A DNA stretch of 64,000 nt from SHWC01 sp050173345 (lineage in GTDB: Bacteria; Pseudomonadota; Alphaproteobacteria; UBA828). Position numbers and translations under genes: made by a program. This document shows, one piece after another, positions 1 through 10,530 of this stretch (within the stretch, counting starts at the first letter, position 1; every line of letters starts with the position of its first letter). Location: the NCBI GenBank assembly GCA_050173345.1, contig JBFXKW010000013.1, positions 1 to 64,000 of the forward strand, written 5' to 3'. A model generated the notes under the pieces. It saw nothing but the letters and a program-made list of their open reading frames with translations, was not told the origin of the DNA and did not search any database.

Positions 1-174
1 CTAGGGTGCCCGCGACTCTGCCGGGGTTAAGTCGCGGCGGCCGCGCTCAAATATGCGACCCGTCTTCGAACAACGCGAACTGGCGACGGCATTGGGGAGC
101 CTGCGGCCGACGGCCGCGAGCGCGCATCAATCAACAACGGCCCGGCCGGGCCGGAGAAGCGAGGAGAGAGACGG

Positions 175-1476
175 ATGACCAAGTCTAGGGGCGGGCGCTG
201 CGCGGCATGGACGCGGGCGCTTCTGGTCGGCACGGTGCTGTCGGGCGCGATCGTCGCGGTGCCGATGAGCGGCGCGAAGGCGGACACCCAAAGCGAAATC
301 GATGCGCTCAAGGCGGAGAACGCCGCGCTGCGCGAGATGATCCAGAACCTCTCGCAGGACGTCCAGATCCTCCAGAAATCGGTCAACCAGGCGACAGAGA
401 CCGCGACCAAGGCGATGGAATCGCCGAAGAAGCCCGAGAAGATGGTGCAGTCGGGCAGGGACATCCAGGTGACGGTCTCGGGCCAAGCCAACCGCATGCT
501 CTTCTACGCGGATGACGGCGACCAGTCCCAGATCTTCAACGCCGACAACAAGACCTCCACCTCGCGGCTGAACGTCACGGGCAAAGGCAAGATCAACGAC
601 GACCTGACCGCCGGCGCCACCCTTGAGGTGGAGCTGCGCTCGAACGATACGAGCCGGGTCACCATGTCGCAGGAGACCGAGCAGACCGCCGGCGTCTCGT
701 TCACCGAGCGCAAGGCCGAGATATTCCTCCAGAGCGCATCGCTCGGCACGCTCTGGCTCGGCCAGGGCCCGCAGGCCGCGGACGGCGTGACGGAGAACGA
801 CCTCTCCGGCACCTCGGTGATCTCCGCCTCGAGCTTGGGCCAGGACCAGGGCGCCGCGCTCATGTTCCGGCGCGAGGGCACGAACGTCTCAAGCGGCCGC
901 ACGGTGGGCAACCTGTTCAACAACTTCGACGTCAGCCGGCGCGACCGCATCCGCTACGACACGCCCGACCTCGCGGGCTTCGTCGGCAGCATCTCCTACT
1001 CCGACTTCGACATCTACGACTATGCGCTGCGCTATGGCGGCGACTTCGAGGGCTGGAAGGCGGTCGCCGCGATCGGCTACACGGACATGGAGAACCAGCC
1101 GACCCCCTCGAACAACCTCAACATGTCGGCCGCCATCCGTGCGCCGTTCGGCACCAGCCTGCAGGGCGCCTACGCGACCCAGGAGGTCGACGTGACCGGC
1201 CGCAACGACGCGGACCTGTGGTGGATCAAGCTCGGCCACGAGTTCGCCGACCTCTTGCCGTTCGGCTCGACCGCCTTCTCGATCGACTATGCGGAGACCA
1301 GCGACCAGGCCGTCAACGAATCCGAGGGCTCGTGGTGGAGCTTCGCCGCCGTGCAGAACATCAAGAAGGCGTCGACCGAGCTCTACTTCAACATCGGCCA
1401 ATACAGCGTCGACCTGCCGAACATCCCGACCGAGGACATCCTGATCGCCGGCCTCGGCGCCCGCGTCAGGTTCTGA
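175..1476 (+). CDS. Porin-like outer-membrane beta-barrel protein with N-terminal coiled coil
   Basis: The 433-residue protein starts with a basic, hydrophobic signal peptide ending near residue 36 (SGAKA). Residues about 38-70 form a heptad-like coiled coil (IDALKAENAALREMIQNL), an arrangement seen in trimeric porins. The rest is rich in Gly, Asp, Asn and aromatics with alternating hydrophobic strands, and the chain ends in Phe (ARVRF), the usual terminal signature of barrels folded by BAM. The ATG has a purine-rich RBS (gaggagagagacgg). It is probably a passive outer-membrane channel. Its place ahead of the phosphate-uptake operon could mean an anion or phosphate porin, but no Pho box is visible in bases 1-174, so the substrate is unknown. 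Confidence 0.75.
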   Translation: MTKSRGGRCAAWTRALLVGTVLSGAIVAVPMSGAKADTQSEIDALKAENAALREMIQNLSQDVQILQKSVNQATETATKAMESPKKPEKMVQSGRDIQVTVSGQANRMLFYADDGDQSQIFNADNKTSTSRLNVTGKGKINDDLTAGATLEVELRSNDTSRVTMSQETEQTAGVSFTERKAEIFLQSASLGTLWLGQGPQAADGVTENDLSGTSVISASSLGQDQGAALMFRREGTNVSSGRTVGNLFNNFDVSRRDRIRYDTPDLAGFVGSISYSDFDIYDYALRYGGDFEGWKAVAAIGYTDMENQPTPSNNLNMSAAIRAPFGTSLQGAYATQEVDVTGRNDADLWWIKLGHEFADLLPFGSTAFSIDYAETSDQAVNESEGSWWSFAAVQNIKKASTELYFNIGQYSVDLPNIPTEDILIAGLGARVRF

Positions 1477-1518
1477 GCCCGCCTTTTGACCGACCTACCG
1501 AAACAAGCCTCCTGCCTC

Positions 1519-1550
1519 GGGCCGCCCTTCCGGGGGCGGCCCCATCTTTC
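1519..1550 (+). terminator. Hairpin after the porin gene
   Basis: Nine-base arms GGGCCGCCC (1519-1527) and GGGCGGCCC (1534-1542) can pair, followed by a weak pyrimidine stretch (catctttc). The stem lies 43 bases past the porin stop and looks like a Rho-independent terminator with a poor T tract. Confidence 0.5.
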
Positions 1551-1563
1551 GGCAGGCACCGCC

Positions 1564-1592
1564 TTGCCCCTTCGACCCATTTCGGCTAGCCC
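1564..1592 (+). promoter_or_regulatory. Putative leaderless promoter of the first small lipoprotein
   Basis: TTGCCC (1564-1569), a 17-base spacer and TAGCCC (1587-1592) are followed after exactly 6 bases by the ATG at 1599. No Shine-Dalgarno sequence fits between. The geometry is the same as upstream of 1851, 18825 and 35449, which argues for a transcript starting at or next to the A of ATG. The -10 hexamer is a poor match by itself. Confidence 0.4.
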
Positions 1593-1598
1593 TTGACC

Positions 1599-1772
1599 AT
1601 GCGCGCCATTCTCATCGCCCTGTTCCTCCTCGCCGCCGCCGGCCTCTCGGCCTGCGGCATCGAACGCAAGCCGATCGACCCCAACCTGATGCTCGCGCCG
1701 CACGACCGGCCGCAGTCGGGGTCGGGCCTCCTCACCGGCGAAGACGGCGAGTGGGTGATCGACGTCTACTGA
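1599..1772 (+). CDS. Small lipoprotein, first of a tandem pair (57 aa)
   Basis: The encoded 57-residue protein has a hydrophobic signal (MRAILIALFLLAAAG), a lipobox LSAC with the lipidated Cys at residue 19, and a short charged tail ending in EWVIDVY. It closely resembles the 58-residue protein beginning 79 bases downstream: both share RxxLxALxLL, AAAGLSACGIE, RP.DP and a GxGLxTGE motif. The Pro-rich sequence after the Cys recalls LptM-type small lipoproteins, but similarity is limited to a few residues and no function is claimed. Probably anchored in the inner or outer membrane. Confidence 0.7.
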   Translation: MRAILIALFLLAAAGLSACGIERKPIDPNLMLAPHDRPQSGSGLLTGEDGEWVIDVY

Positions 1773-1815
1773 CCGGCCGGCCGTTCCGCACAGGCCGCCG
1801 ATTCCCGCTTCCGGC

Positions 1816-1844
1816 TTGAACCGGGTCGGCATATCGGCTAGCGG
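1816..1844 (+). promoter_or_regulatory. Putative leaderless promoter of the second small lipoprotein
   Basis: TTGAAC (1816-1821), 17 bases, TAGCGG (1839-1844), then 6 bases to the ATG at 1851. The segment tcggctagc is shared with the promoter of the upstream paralogue, so the duplication seems to have included the promoter. Confidence 0.45.
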
Positions 1845-1850
1845 TATGCC

Positions 1851-2027
1851 ATGCGCATCCGCCTGCTCGCCCTCGTCCTGCTGACGGCCGCCGCCGGCCT
1901 CTCGGCCTGCGGCATCGAGACCAGGCCGTCCGACCCCGAGGCGCTGCTGCCGCCGGGCGACCGCGCGCAACCGGGGAAGGGCCTCTTCACCGGCGAGAAG
2001 GGCTACCTGGAAGTCCTCCCGGACTGA
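1851..2027 (+). CDS. Small lipoprotein, second of a tandem pair (58 aa)
   Basis: This 58-residue protein has the signal MRIRLLALVLLTAAAG and lipobox LSAC, with the modified Cys at residue 20, followed by GIETRPSDPE and a GKGLFTGEKG segment that aligns with GSGLLTGEDG in the upstream copy. The tails diverge (YLEVLPD against EWVIDVY). The pair looks like a tandem duplication with each copy retaining its own promoter. It sits just before the Pho box of the pst operon, but nothing shows that it belongs to the Pho regulon. Function unknown. Confidence 0.7.
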   Translation: MRIRLLALVLLTAAAGLSACGIETRPSDPEALLPPGDRAQPGKGLFTGEKGYLEVLPD

Positions 2028-2080
2028 TCCTGCCGCGAACGCGGTGCGCCGGTACGGCCTTGGGCCGAAGCGATTTCTCC

Positions 2081-2114
2081 CTGTCATCAAAGTGTAACGG
2101 GCCCGTCTTATATC
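2081..2114 (+). promoter_or_regulatory. Pho box and -10 element upstream of pstC
   Basis: CTGTCAT-CAAA-GTGTAAC (2081-2098) matches the PhoB site, two 7-base CTGTCAT-type repeats separated by 4 bases. The first repeat is perfect and the second keeps the TGT core. A TATATC hexamer at 2109-2114 sits 10 bases after the box, where PhoB replaces a -35 element. The site is 93 bases before the pstC start and predicts phosphate-starvation induction of pstCAB-phoU-phoB. Confidence 0.8.
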
Positions 2115-2190
2115 TCACGCGGGCAACGCCTTAGGGTCACCGGGCGCGTCACGCAGACACTCGCCAAAACCGAGCCGAAACAGGCCCATC

Positions 2191-3565
<1,375 letters not shown>

Positions 3566-3573
<8 letters not shown>

Positions 3574-4891
3574 CATCGCCGCCCCCGCGACGCCGGCGCA
3601 GGCCACCGGCGCCTGGCAGCTCAGCGATTCGACGGCGCGCCGCGTGCGCCGGCGCAAGGGCGCCGACGCCCGGTTCCGCTATTACGGCCTCGGCGCGATC
3701 TTCATCGCGCTGGCGATCCTGGTCATCCTCCTGATTTCGATCATCAGCCAGGGCATCAGCGGCTTCTCGCAGACCTACTTCGCGCTCGACGTCCAGTTCG
3801 ACGAGGCGGTGATCGACCCGGACGGCACGCGCGACCCGGCGGCGCTCTCGGGCGCGAGCTACGCCACGGTGCTGCGCGACTCGCTCACGAAGGCGTTCCC
3901 GGGCGTGACCGAACGGAACGACGTGCGAGACCTGCAGCGGCTCTTCAGCAGCGAGGCGCGCTTCGCGCTGCGCGACATGGTGATGGCCGACCCCTCGATC
4001 ATCGGCACCACCCAGCGGGTCTGGCTGCTCGCCGCGAGCGACCCCGACATCTTCGTCAAGGCCGGCGGCGAGGCGCGCGAGCTCGCCGAGGGCGACCGGC
4101 GCCTGAACGACAAGCAGATCGGCTGGATCGACCAGTTGGAAGAGCAGGGCGCGGCCAAGACCAGCTTCAACACCGGCTTCTTCACCAGGGCCGATTCGCG
4201 CGAGCCGGAGGCCGCCGGCATCGGCGGCGCGCTGCTCGGCTCGTTCTTCACGCTTCTGGTGACGCTCGCCGTGTGCTTCCCGATCGGCGTGATGGCCGCG
4301 ATCTACCTCGAGGAGTTCGCGCCCAAGAACCGCGTCACTGACATCATCGAGGTCAACATCAACAACCTCGCCGCGGTGCCCTCGATCGTGTTCGGCCTGC
4401 TCGGCCTCGCGGTGTTCATCCAGGTCGTCGGCATGCCGCGCTCGGCGCCGCTGGTCGGCGGCCTGACGCTCGCGCTGATGAGCCTGCCGACCATCATCGT
4501 CGCCACCCGAGCCGCGCTCAAGGCGGTGCCGCCCTCGATCCGCGAGGCGGCCTACGGCGTCGGCGCCTCGCCGATCCAGGTGGTCACGCATCACGTGCTG
4601 CCGCTCGCCATGCCGGGTGTCCTGACCGGCACGATCATCGCCATGGCGCAGGCGCTCGGCGAGACCGCGCCGCTCCTGATGATCGGCATGGTCGCCTTCA
4701 TCGTCGACCTGCCGAGCGGCCCGACCAGCGCGGCGACCGTGCTGCCGGTGCAGATCTTCCTGTGGGCGGACAGCCCGGAACGCGGCTTCGAGGAAAAGAC
4801 CGCGGCCGGCATCATGGTGCTGCTCGCCTTCCTGATCGCGATGAACGCGCTCGCCATCTACCTGCGCAAGCGCTTCGAGGTGCGCTGGTAG
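3566..4891 (+). CDS. pstA: Phosphate ABC transporter permease PstA
   Basis: PstA pairs with PstC to form the phosphate channel. The 441-residue protein has an N-terminal DUF3333-type region (cytoplasmic tail, one membrane helix near residues 50-70, then a large periplasmic loop) ahead of the binding-protein-dependent permease domain. The EAA loop is visible as IREAAYGVGASPIQVVTHHV, followed by GETAPLL, a motif typical of PstA. It overlaps pstC by 8 bases and is followed by pstB after 10 bases, so it is the second gene of the Pho-controlled operon. Confidence 0.95.
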
Positions 4892-4901
4892 GCCCCCGAC
4901 A

Positions 4902-5774
<873 letters not shown>

Positions 5775-5802
5775 GCGGGCAGGCACCGACGAGGACCATG
5801 CC

Positions 5803-6504
5803 GTGAGCGAACACATCGTCAAATCGTTCGACGAGGAGCTGAATCGCGTAACCGGCGTGCTCGCCCAGATGGGCGGGCTCGTCGAGCAGCAGATCTCGAA
5901 CGCGGTCGCTGCGCTGGTGCGGCGCGACGTCGAGCGCGCCTCCGAGGTGGTCACGACCGACCGGCGGATCGACGCGCTCGAAAACGAGGTCGAGCAGCTC
6001 TCGCTCCGCCTGCTCGCCCTGCGCCAGCCGATGGCGGCCGACCTTCGCGTGGTCACCACCGCGGTCAGGATCGCCTCCGACCTCGAGCGCATGGGCGACT
6101 ACGCGGCGAACGTCGCCAAGCGCTCGACCACGCTCTCCAAGCTCGACCCGATGCGCCCGATGGTCGGCATCCCGCGCATCGCCGAGCTGGTGCAGCGCAT
6201 GGTGAAGGACGTGCTGGATGCCTTCGTCGACCGCGACGTCGAGAAGGCGCTCTCGGTGTGGCGCCGCGACGAGGAGGTCGACGCCCTCTACAACAGTTTG
6301 TTCCGCGAGCTGCTCACCTATATGATGGAGGATCCGAGGCATATCACGCCGTGCATCCACCTCTTGTTCATCGCCAAGAACCTGGAGCGCATCGGCGACC
6401 ATGCGACCAACATCGCCGAGCAGATCAACTTCCTGGTGCGCGGCGAGCAGGTCGAAACCGAGCGGCCGAAGGGCGACATGACCCCCTACTCGACGCCGGA
6501 GTGA
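5803..6504 (+). CDS. phoU: Phosphate signalling regulator PhoU
   Basis: The 233-residue protein has the two repeated three-helix PhoU domains, seen in the paired motifs RIASDLERMGDYAANVAK (first half) and AKNLERIGDHATNIAE (second half), whose acidic residues bind metal clusters. PhoU represses PhoR activity when phosphate is plentiful and connects it with PstB. The start is GTG, since the ATG five bases upstream (5798) runs straight into a stop. The gene lies 28 bases after pstB and 13 before phoB. Confidence 0.93.
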   Translation: MSEHIVKSFDEELNRVTGVLAQMGGLVEQQISNAVAALVRRDVERASEVVTTDRRIDALENEVEQLSLRLLALRQPMAADLRVVTTAVRIASDLERMGDYAANVAKRSTTLSKLDPMRPMVGIPRIAELVQRMVKDVLDAFVDRDVEKALSVWRRDEEVDALYNSLFRELLTYMMEDPRHITPCIHLLFIAKNLERIGDHATNIAEQINFLVRGEQVETERPKGDMTPYSTPE

Positions 6505-6517
6505 CGCCGGACGACGC

Positions 6518-7225
6518 ATGGGAGTGGCGAGCGTGAAACCCTACATCCTGATCGTCGAAGACGAAGCCTCGCTGATCACGCTGCTCCGCTACAACCTGGA
6601 GAAGGAGGGCTTCGAGGTCGGCGAGGCGGTCGACGGCGAGGAAGCGCTCTTCATGATCCGCGAGCGGCGGCCCGACCTCGTGGTGCTCGACTGGATGCTG
6701 CCCTCGCTCTCGGGCATCGAGGTGTGCCGGCGCATCCGCCGCGCGCCCGAGTTCAAGAACCTGCCGGTCATCATGCTGACCGCGCGCGGCGAGGAGAGCG
6801 ACCGCATCCGCGGCCTCGACAACGGCGCCGACGACTACATCGTCAAGCCGTTCTCGCCGAGCGAGCTCTTGGCGCGCATCCGCGCCGTGCTGCGCCGGCT
6901 CCGCCCCGCGCTCGCCGAGGAAAGCATCGCCTATCGCGACGTGAAGATGGACCTCGCCGCCCACAAGGTGACCCGCGAGGGCGAGCCGATCCATCTCGGG
7001 CCGACCGAGTTCCGCCTGCTGCGCCATCTGCTCGAGCATCCGGGGCGGGTGTTCACCCGCGAGCAGCTGCTCGATGCGGTGTGGGGCCAGGACGTCTATC
7101 TCGAAAGCCGCACGGTCGACGTCCATGTCCGCCGGCTGCGCCAGGCGCTCAACAATGGCGGGCGCAGCGACCTGATCCGCACCGTGCGCTCCGCCGGTTA
7201 TTCCCTCGACGCCGGCGACCATTAG
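6518..7225 (+). CDS. phoB: Phosphate regulon response regulator PhoB
   Basis: PhoB is an OmpR-family activator of phosphate-starvation genes. Its receiver domain carries the acidic pair VEDE (13-16), the phosphoacceptor Asp58 (VVLDWMLP) and the conserved Lys in DDYIVKPFSP. The C-terminal winged helix includes GPTEFRLLRHLLEHPGRVF and the recognition region TVDVHVRRLR. A GTG at 6533 is an alternative start that would put the phosphorylated Asp at 53, as in the 229-residue family norm. It is the last gene of the operon, so PhoB should activate its own synthesis through the Pho box at 2081. The partner kinase PhoR is not in the window. Confidence 0.95.
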   Translation: MGVASVKPYILIVEDEASLITLLRYNLEKEGFEVGEAVDGEEALFMIRERRPDLVVLDWMLPSLSGIEVCRRIRRAPEFKNLPVIMLTARGEESDRIRGLDNGADDYIVKPFSPSELLARIRAVLRRLRPALAEESIAYRDVKMDLAAHKVTREGEPIHLGPTEFRLLRHLLEHPGRVFTREQLLDAVWGQDVYLESRTVDVHVRRLRQALNNGGRSDLIRTVRSAGYSLDAGDH

Positions 7226-7242
7226 GCCGTCTCCTTCCTTCA

Positions 7243-7320
7243 TCGTCATTGCCGGGCTTGACCCGGCAATCCAGCTTCACGAAGAAGCCTGGATGCCCGG
7301 ATCAAGTCCGGGCATGACGA
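7243..7320. repeat. Palindromic intergenic repeat, family A, copy 1
   Basis: The copy opens with TCGTCATTGCCGGGCTTGAC and closes with the inverted counterpart ending GTCCGGGCATGACGA, with internal GCCGGGC/GCCCGGC-type arms that form two stems around a variable centre containing CCAG and CTGG. It separates the convergent phoB and AmpG-like genes and may act as a bidirectional terminator. Other copies are at 17996, 20360, 26465 and 60911. Confidence 0.85.
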
Positions 7321-7328
7321 AAAAACTA

Positions 7329-8693
7329 CTATTCCGCCTTCGCCGCCGTTGACGCTGCGGGCGCGCCGACCGCGCCCTTGCGGCCGAGCCAGTAGAGCAG
7401 CGCGAGGCCGGGCAGGGCGGCCACGGCGGTGAGCGCGAAGAACGGCATCCAGCCCATGACCTCGGCGAGCCAGCCGGCCGGCGTCGCCAGCACGGTGCGC
7501 GCCACCGAGGCGATCGCGCTTAGGAGCGCGTATTGCGTCGCCGTGTAGAGCAGGTTGCACAGCCCGCTCAAATAGGCGACCAGCGCCGCGGTGCCGATGC
7601 CGCCCGAGAAATTCTCGACGCCGATGACGAGCGCGAGCACGCCGACATCGTGGCCGACATGCGCCTGCAGCACGAACAGGAGATTCGAGACGAGCTGCGC
7701 GCCGCCCGCGATCCAGAGCGAGCCGAGCGTGCCGAGCCGCGCGATCATCATGCCGCCGAGCGCGAGGCCGACCAGCGTGGCGATGAAGCCGTAGAGCTTG
7801 CTGACGTTCGCGATCTCGGCGTTGCTGAACTGCAGCTCGACCAGGAACGGCCCGGTCATGATGCCGGCGAGCGCGTCGCCGAACTTGTAGAACAGTACGA
7901 AGAGCAGCACGACCAGCCAGAGCTGGCGCTTCATGAAGTCGAGCAGCGGCGCGACCACGGCTTCCTTGAGCGCGCGGCCGAGCGAGCCGGCCGCTTGCAA
8001 TGCCGCCTCGGGCACGCGCGGCTCGCGGCTCGCAAGCACGGTCACGACGCCGATCAGCACGCAGCCTGCCATCACCAAGTAGACCGCGCGCCACGGCACG
8101 AGGTCGGCGAGGTAGAGCGCACCGGCGCCCGAGACCAGCATGCCGACCCGGTAGCCGAACACGATGGTCGCGGCGCCGGCGCCGTATTGCCGGGGCTCCA
8201 GGATTTCGACCCGGTAGGCGTCGATCACGATGTCCTGGCTCGCCGAGAAGAACGCGGTCAAGAGCGCGAAGACGGCGAGCAGGAGCGGGTCTATCGCCGG
8301 GTTGGTCAGCGCCATGGCGGCGATCGCCGCCATCAGCGCCGCCTGCGTCACGAGCGCCCAGCTTCGCCGCCGGCCGAACAGGCGCCCGAGCAGCGGCAGG
8401 CCGAGCCGGTCGATCACCGGCGCCCACAGGAACTTGAGCGCGTAAGGCAGCGTCACCGCGCCGAACAGCCCGATGGTCGTCTTGTCGACGCCCTCGCGGG
8501 ACAGCCAGATCGAGAGCGTGCCGAGCGTCAGCGCGAGCGGCAGCCCGCTCGAGACGCCGAGGAAGAAGATGGTGACGATGCGCCAGTCGGCATAGGCGCG
8601 CGCGCCGGTGAGTGCCGCCTGCGCGAGGCCGGGCAGGCGGGCCTGGGCCTCGCGGGCGCGCGCGGCGAGCGAGCCGGTCTCGCCTTGGGCCAA
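7329..8693 (-). CDS. AmpG-like major facilitator superfamily permease
   Basis: About 12 hydrophobic segments and the motif ASQDIVIDAYR in the fourth helix region mark the AmpG/PAT branch of the MFS. AmpG imports anhydromuropeptides (GlcNAc-anhMurNAc peptides) for cell-wall recycling; the family also contains acetyl-CoA-type transporters, so substrate is inferred. The frame is open to 8909 but that would overlap the divergent UspA gene. I chose the TTG at 8693, preceded by the RBS-like ggaggg, which gives 454 residues, a usual AmpG length. The first 25 residues before the first helix are cytoplasmic. No peptidoglycan-recycling genes are adjacent. Confidence 0.8.
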   Translation of the reverse strand: MAQGETGSLAARAREAQARLPGLAQAALTGARAYADWRIVTIFFLGVSSGLPLALTLGTLSIWLSREGVDKTTIGLFGAVTLPYALKFLWAPVIDRLGLPLLGRLFGRRRSWALVTQAALMAAIAAMALTNPAIDPLLLAVFALLTAFFSASQDIVIDAYRVEILEPRQYGAGAATIVFGYRVGMLVSGAGALYLADLVPWRAVYLVMAGCVLIGVVTVLASREPRVPEAALQAAGSLGRALKEAVVAPLLDFMKRQLWLVVLLFVLFYKFGDALAGIMTGPFLVELQFSNAEIANVSKLYGFIATLVGLALGGMMIARLGTLGSLWIAGGAQLVSNLLFVLQAHVGHDVGVLALVIGVENFSGGIGTAALVAYLSGLCNLLYTATQYALLSAIASVARTVLATPAGWLAEVMGWMPFFALTAVAALPGLALLYWLGRKGAVGAPAASTAAKAE

Positions 8694-8717
8694 GGGCGGC
8701 CCTCCCTCCGAATCGGC

Positions 8718-8746
8718 ATGACAGCGTAGCCGCCCTTGTCTAGCTT
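8718..8746 (+). promoter_or_regulatory. Putative sigma-70-type promoter of the UspA gene
   Basis: ATGACA (8718-8723), five of six bases of the -35 consensus, lies 17 bases before TAGCTT (8741-8746). The predicted start near 8753 leaves a leader of about 30 bases containing the RBS ggaagg ahead of ATG 8784. Confidence 0.5.
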
Positions 8747-8783
8747 GAAGCCGCGACTTTGCACAGGGCGGGAAGGCGAACGC

Positions 8784-9659
8784 ATGGCCTCCAAGACGAG
8801 AACGACGACGCCGAAACGGCTCCTCTTCGCGACCGACCTCCTGCCGCGCTGCGACCGCGCGCTGGAGCGGGTGGTGCAGCTCGCGCGCCAGTGGCAGGCC
8901 GAGCTGCACCTCCTGAACGTGCTGGAGAACGAGCTCTTGCCGCCGGCCAACCTGAAGCGCGAGGTCGAGCAGCGACGCGCCGAGGCCGAGGCCATGCTCG
9001 CGCCCTATGCGCGGCGCGGCGAGCTGAAAGCAAAGATCGACATCGCGGTGGGCGGCGCGGCCGGCGCGGTGACCACGACGGCGCGCTCGACGCGCGCCGA
9101 CCTCATCGTGATGTCGCCGGCGAGCTATGATTCACTGATGACCGCCGTGCTCGGCTCGACGGTCGATCGCGTGCTGCGCCACGCGGACCAGCCGATCCTG
9201 ATCGTGAAGCGGCGGGCCGGCGCGCCTTACAGGTCGATCCTCGTCGCGGTCGACCTGTCGGAGACCTCGGCCTACGCGCTCAACCGCGCGCTCCGCCTGT
9301 TCCCGAACGCCAGGTTCACCGTGGTGCACGCCTTCGAGATTCCGTTCTCGGGCTTCGTGCGTGCCGGCGCGGTCGAGGCCGAAATCCGGGCGACGCACGA
9401 GCAGGCGGCGGCCGAGCTGGTCGAGGCCGAGCTCGCCCGCCTCGGCGCCGGCGCGAAGCGGCCGAGGGTCGAGCTCAGGGTCGAGCGCGGCAGCCCGGAC
9501 GGCGTGGTGTTCCGCCATCTCCGCGCCGATGCGCCAGATCTCCTGGTGCTCGGCACGCACGGCCTCACCGGCGTGCGCCGCGCCGTGATCGGCAGCACCG
9601 CCGAGCGCCTGATCGAGATCGCCCCCTGCGACATCCTCGCCGTCCGCCCGCCAGGGTGA
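8784..9659 (+). CDS. Tandem universal stress protein (two UspA domains)
   Basis: The 291-residue protein contains two UspA domains. The first begins at KRLLFATDLLPRCDRALERV and ends near PILIVKRR; the second begins YRSILVAVDLSETSAYALNRA and ends with LGTHGLTGVRRAVIGSTAE, close to the ATP-binding G-2x-G-9x-G-S/T motif. The first domain keeps only a partial loop (MSPASYDSLMTAVLGST), so nucleotide binding may be confined to the C-terminal domain. Tandem Usp proteins are cytoplasmic stress or redox-responsive factors of poorly defined biochemical role. ATG 8784 was preferred over an upstream in-frame codon because it has an RBS. Confidence 0.88.
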   Translation: MASKTRTTTPKRLLFATDLLPRCDRALERVVQLARQWQAELHLLNVLENELLPPANLKREVEQRRAEAEAMLAPYARRGELKAKIDIAVGGAAGAVTTTARSTRADLIVMSPASYDSLMTAVLGSTVDRVLRHADQPILIVKRRAGAPYRSILVAVDLSETSAYALNRALRLFPNARFTVVHAFEIPFSGFVRAGAVEAEIRATHEQAAAELVEAELARLGAGAKRPRVELRVERGSPDGVVFRHLRADAPDLLVLGTHGLTGVRRAVIGSTAERLIEIAPCDILAVRPPG

Positions 9660-9723
9660 TCGCGCACCGCCGCCGAGAGCACGCCCGACTAGCGGCCCGT
9701 CTTGTTTAGACCCCCCACCCTAA

Positions 9724-9804
9724 CCCTCCCCCGCAAGGGGGGAGGGGAATACGGGATTGTGCCCCGGCGCTCCTTCTTACCCCCTCCCCCTTGAAGGGGG
9801 AGGG
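9724..9804. terminator. Paired C/G-rich hairpins between convergent genes
   Basis: Two separate hairpins share the arms CCCTCCCCC and GGGGGAGGG (9724-9746 with a 5-base loop; 9782-9804 with loop ttgaa). Their flanks accctaac (9716-) and gttggggtgagggt (9804-9817) are also partly complementary, so a larger cruciform is possible. They lie between the ends of the UspA gene and wrbA and probably terminate both. Confidence 0.55.
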
Positions 9805-9861
9805 TTGGGGTGAGGGTGACTCATGAAACGGGCTTCGGGGCTGCTTGCCAGCGCAGGTGCC

Positions 9862-10464
9862 TCAGCCGGCGAGCTTCTTCGTGATCTCGGCGACGTGGCG
9901 GCCCTGGAAGCAGGCGATCGCGAGTTCGTTCTCGCTCGGCTGGCGCTTGCCGTCGCCGCCGGCGATCGTCGTCGCGCCATAGGGGGTGCCGCCGCTCACC
10001 TCGTCCATCACCACGAGGCCCTGCGCGCTATAGGGCACGCCGACGATGACGAAGCCATGGTGCAGCAGCGTGGTGTGGAACGAGGTGATGGTGGTTTCCT
10101 GGCCGCCATGCTGGGTCGCGGTCGACGCGAACACGCTGCCGACCTTGCCGATCAGCGCGCCCTTGGCCCAGAGGCCGCCGGTCTGGTCGAGGAAGTTGCG
10201 CATCTGCGCCGCCATGTTGCCGAAGCGCGTCGGCGTGCCGAAGATGATCGCGTCGTAATCGGCGAGCTCGCCGACCGTTGCAATGGGCGCCGCCTGGTCG
10301 AGCTTCATGCCCGACGATTTGGCCACCGCCTCGGGCACCAGCTCGGGCACCCGCTTGATCGTGACGCTCGCGCCCGCGACCTCGCGCGCCCCCGCCGCGA
10401 CCGCCTCGGCCAGCCGCTCGATGTGGCCGTAGGCGCTGTAATAAAGAACCAGGATCTTGCTCAT
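9862..10464 (-). CDS. wrbA: NAD(P)H:quinone oxidoreductase WrbA
   Basis: The 200-residue flavodoxin-like protein has the FMN phosphate loop near the N-terminus (YYSAYGHIERLA), the isoalloxazine-contacting PTRFGNMAAQMRNFLDQTG and the family motif STATQHGGQETT. WrbA is a tetrameric FMN enzyme that reduces quinones by two electrons, limiting semiquinone and superoxide formation. ATG 10464 has a gagggag RBS and gives the family length (about 199). It is transcribed away from an HxlR regulator, with operator palindromes in the gap, a layout like QorR- and YodB-controlled quinone reductases. Confidence 0.93.
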   Translation of the reverse strand: MSKILVLYYSAYGHIERLAEAVAAGAREVAGASVTIKRVPELVPEAVAKSSGMKLDQAAPIATVGELADYDAIIFGTPTRFGNMAAQMRNFLDQTGGLWAKGALIGKVGSVFASTATQHGGQETTITSFHTTLLHHGFVIVGVPYSAQGLVVMDEVSGGTPYGATTIAGGDGKRQPSENELAIACFQGRHVAEITKKLAG

Positions 10465-10530
10465 TTTGCTCCCTCTTCGGCATTCAAGGTGACGCCGGCA
10501 ATCCCCGCCGGCCCTCTGCATAGCTAGTGT

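Noticed and set aside
1..174. A partial gene at the left edge
   Set aside because: The open frames are short, without recognisable sequence, and the segment contains only the RBS of the porin gene and a small GCGGCC/GGCCGC stem (103-117).
8736..8783. Start of the UspA gene 16 codons upstream of 8784
   Set aside because: It would begin inside the predicted -10 and lacks an RBS, whereas ATG 8784 has ggaagg and matches the domain boundary.
9716..9817. Possible CRISPR or tandem repeat array
   Set aside because: The repeated CCCTCCCCC/GGGGGAGGG blocks are arms of two hairpins, not regularly spaced direct repeats with spacers. No CRISPR-like array or cas gene occurs in the window.
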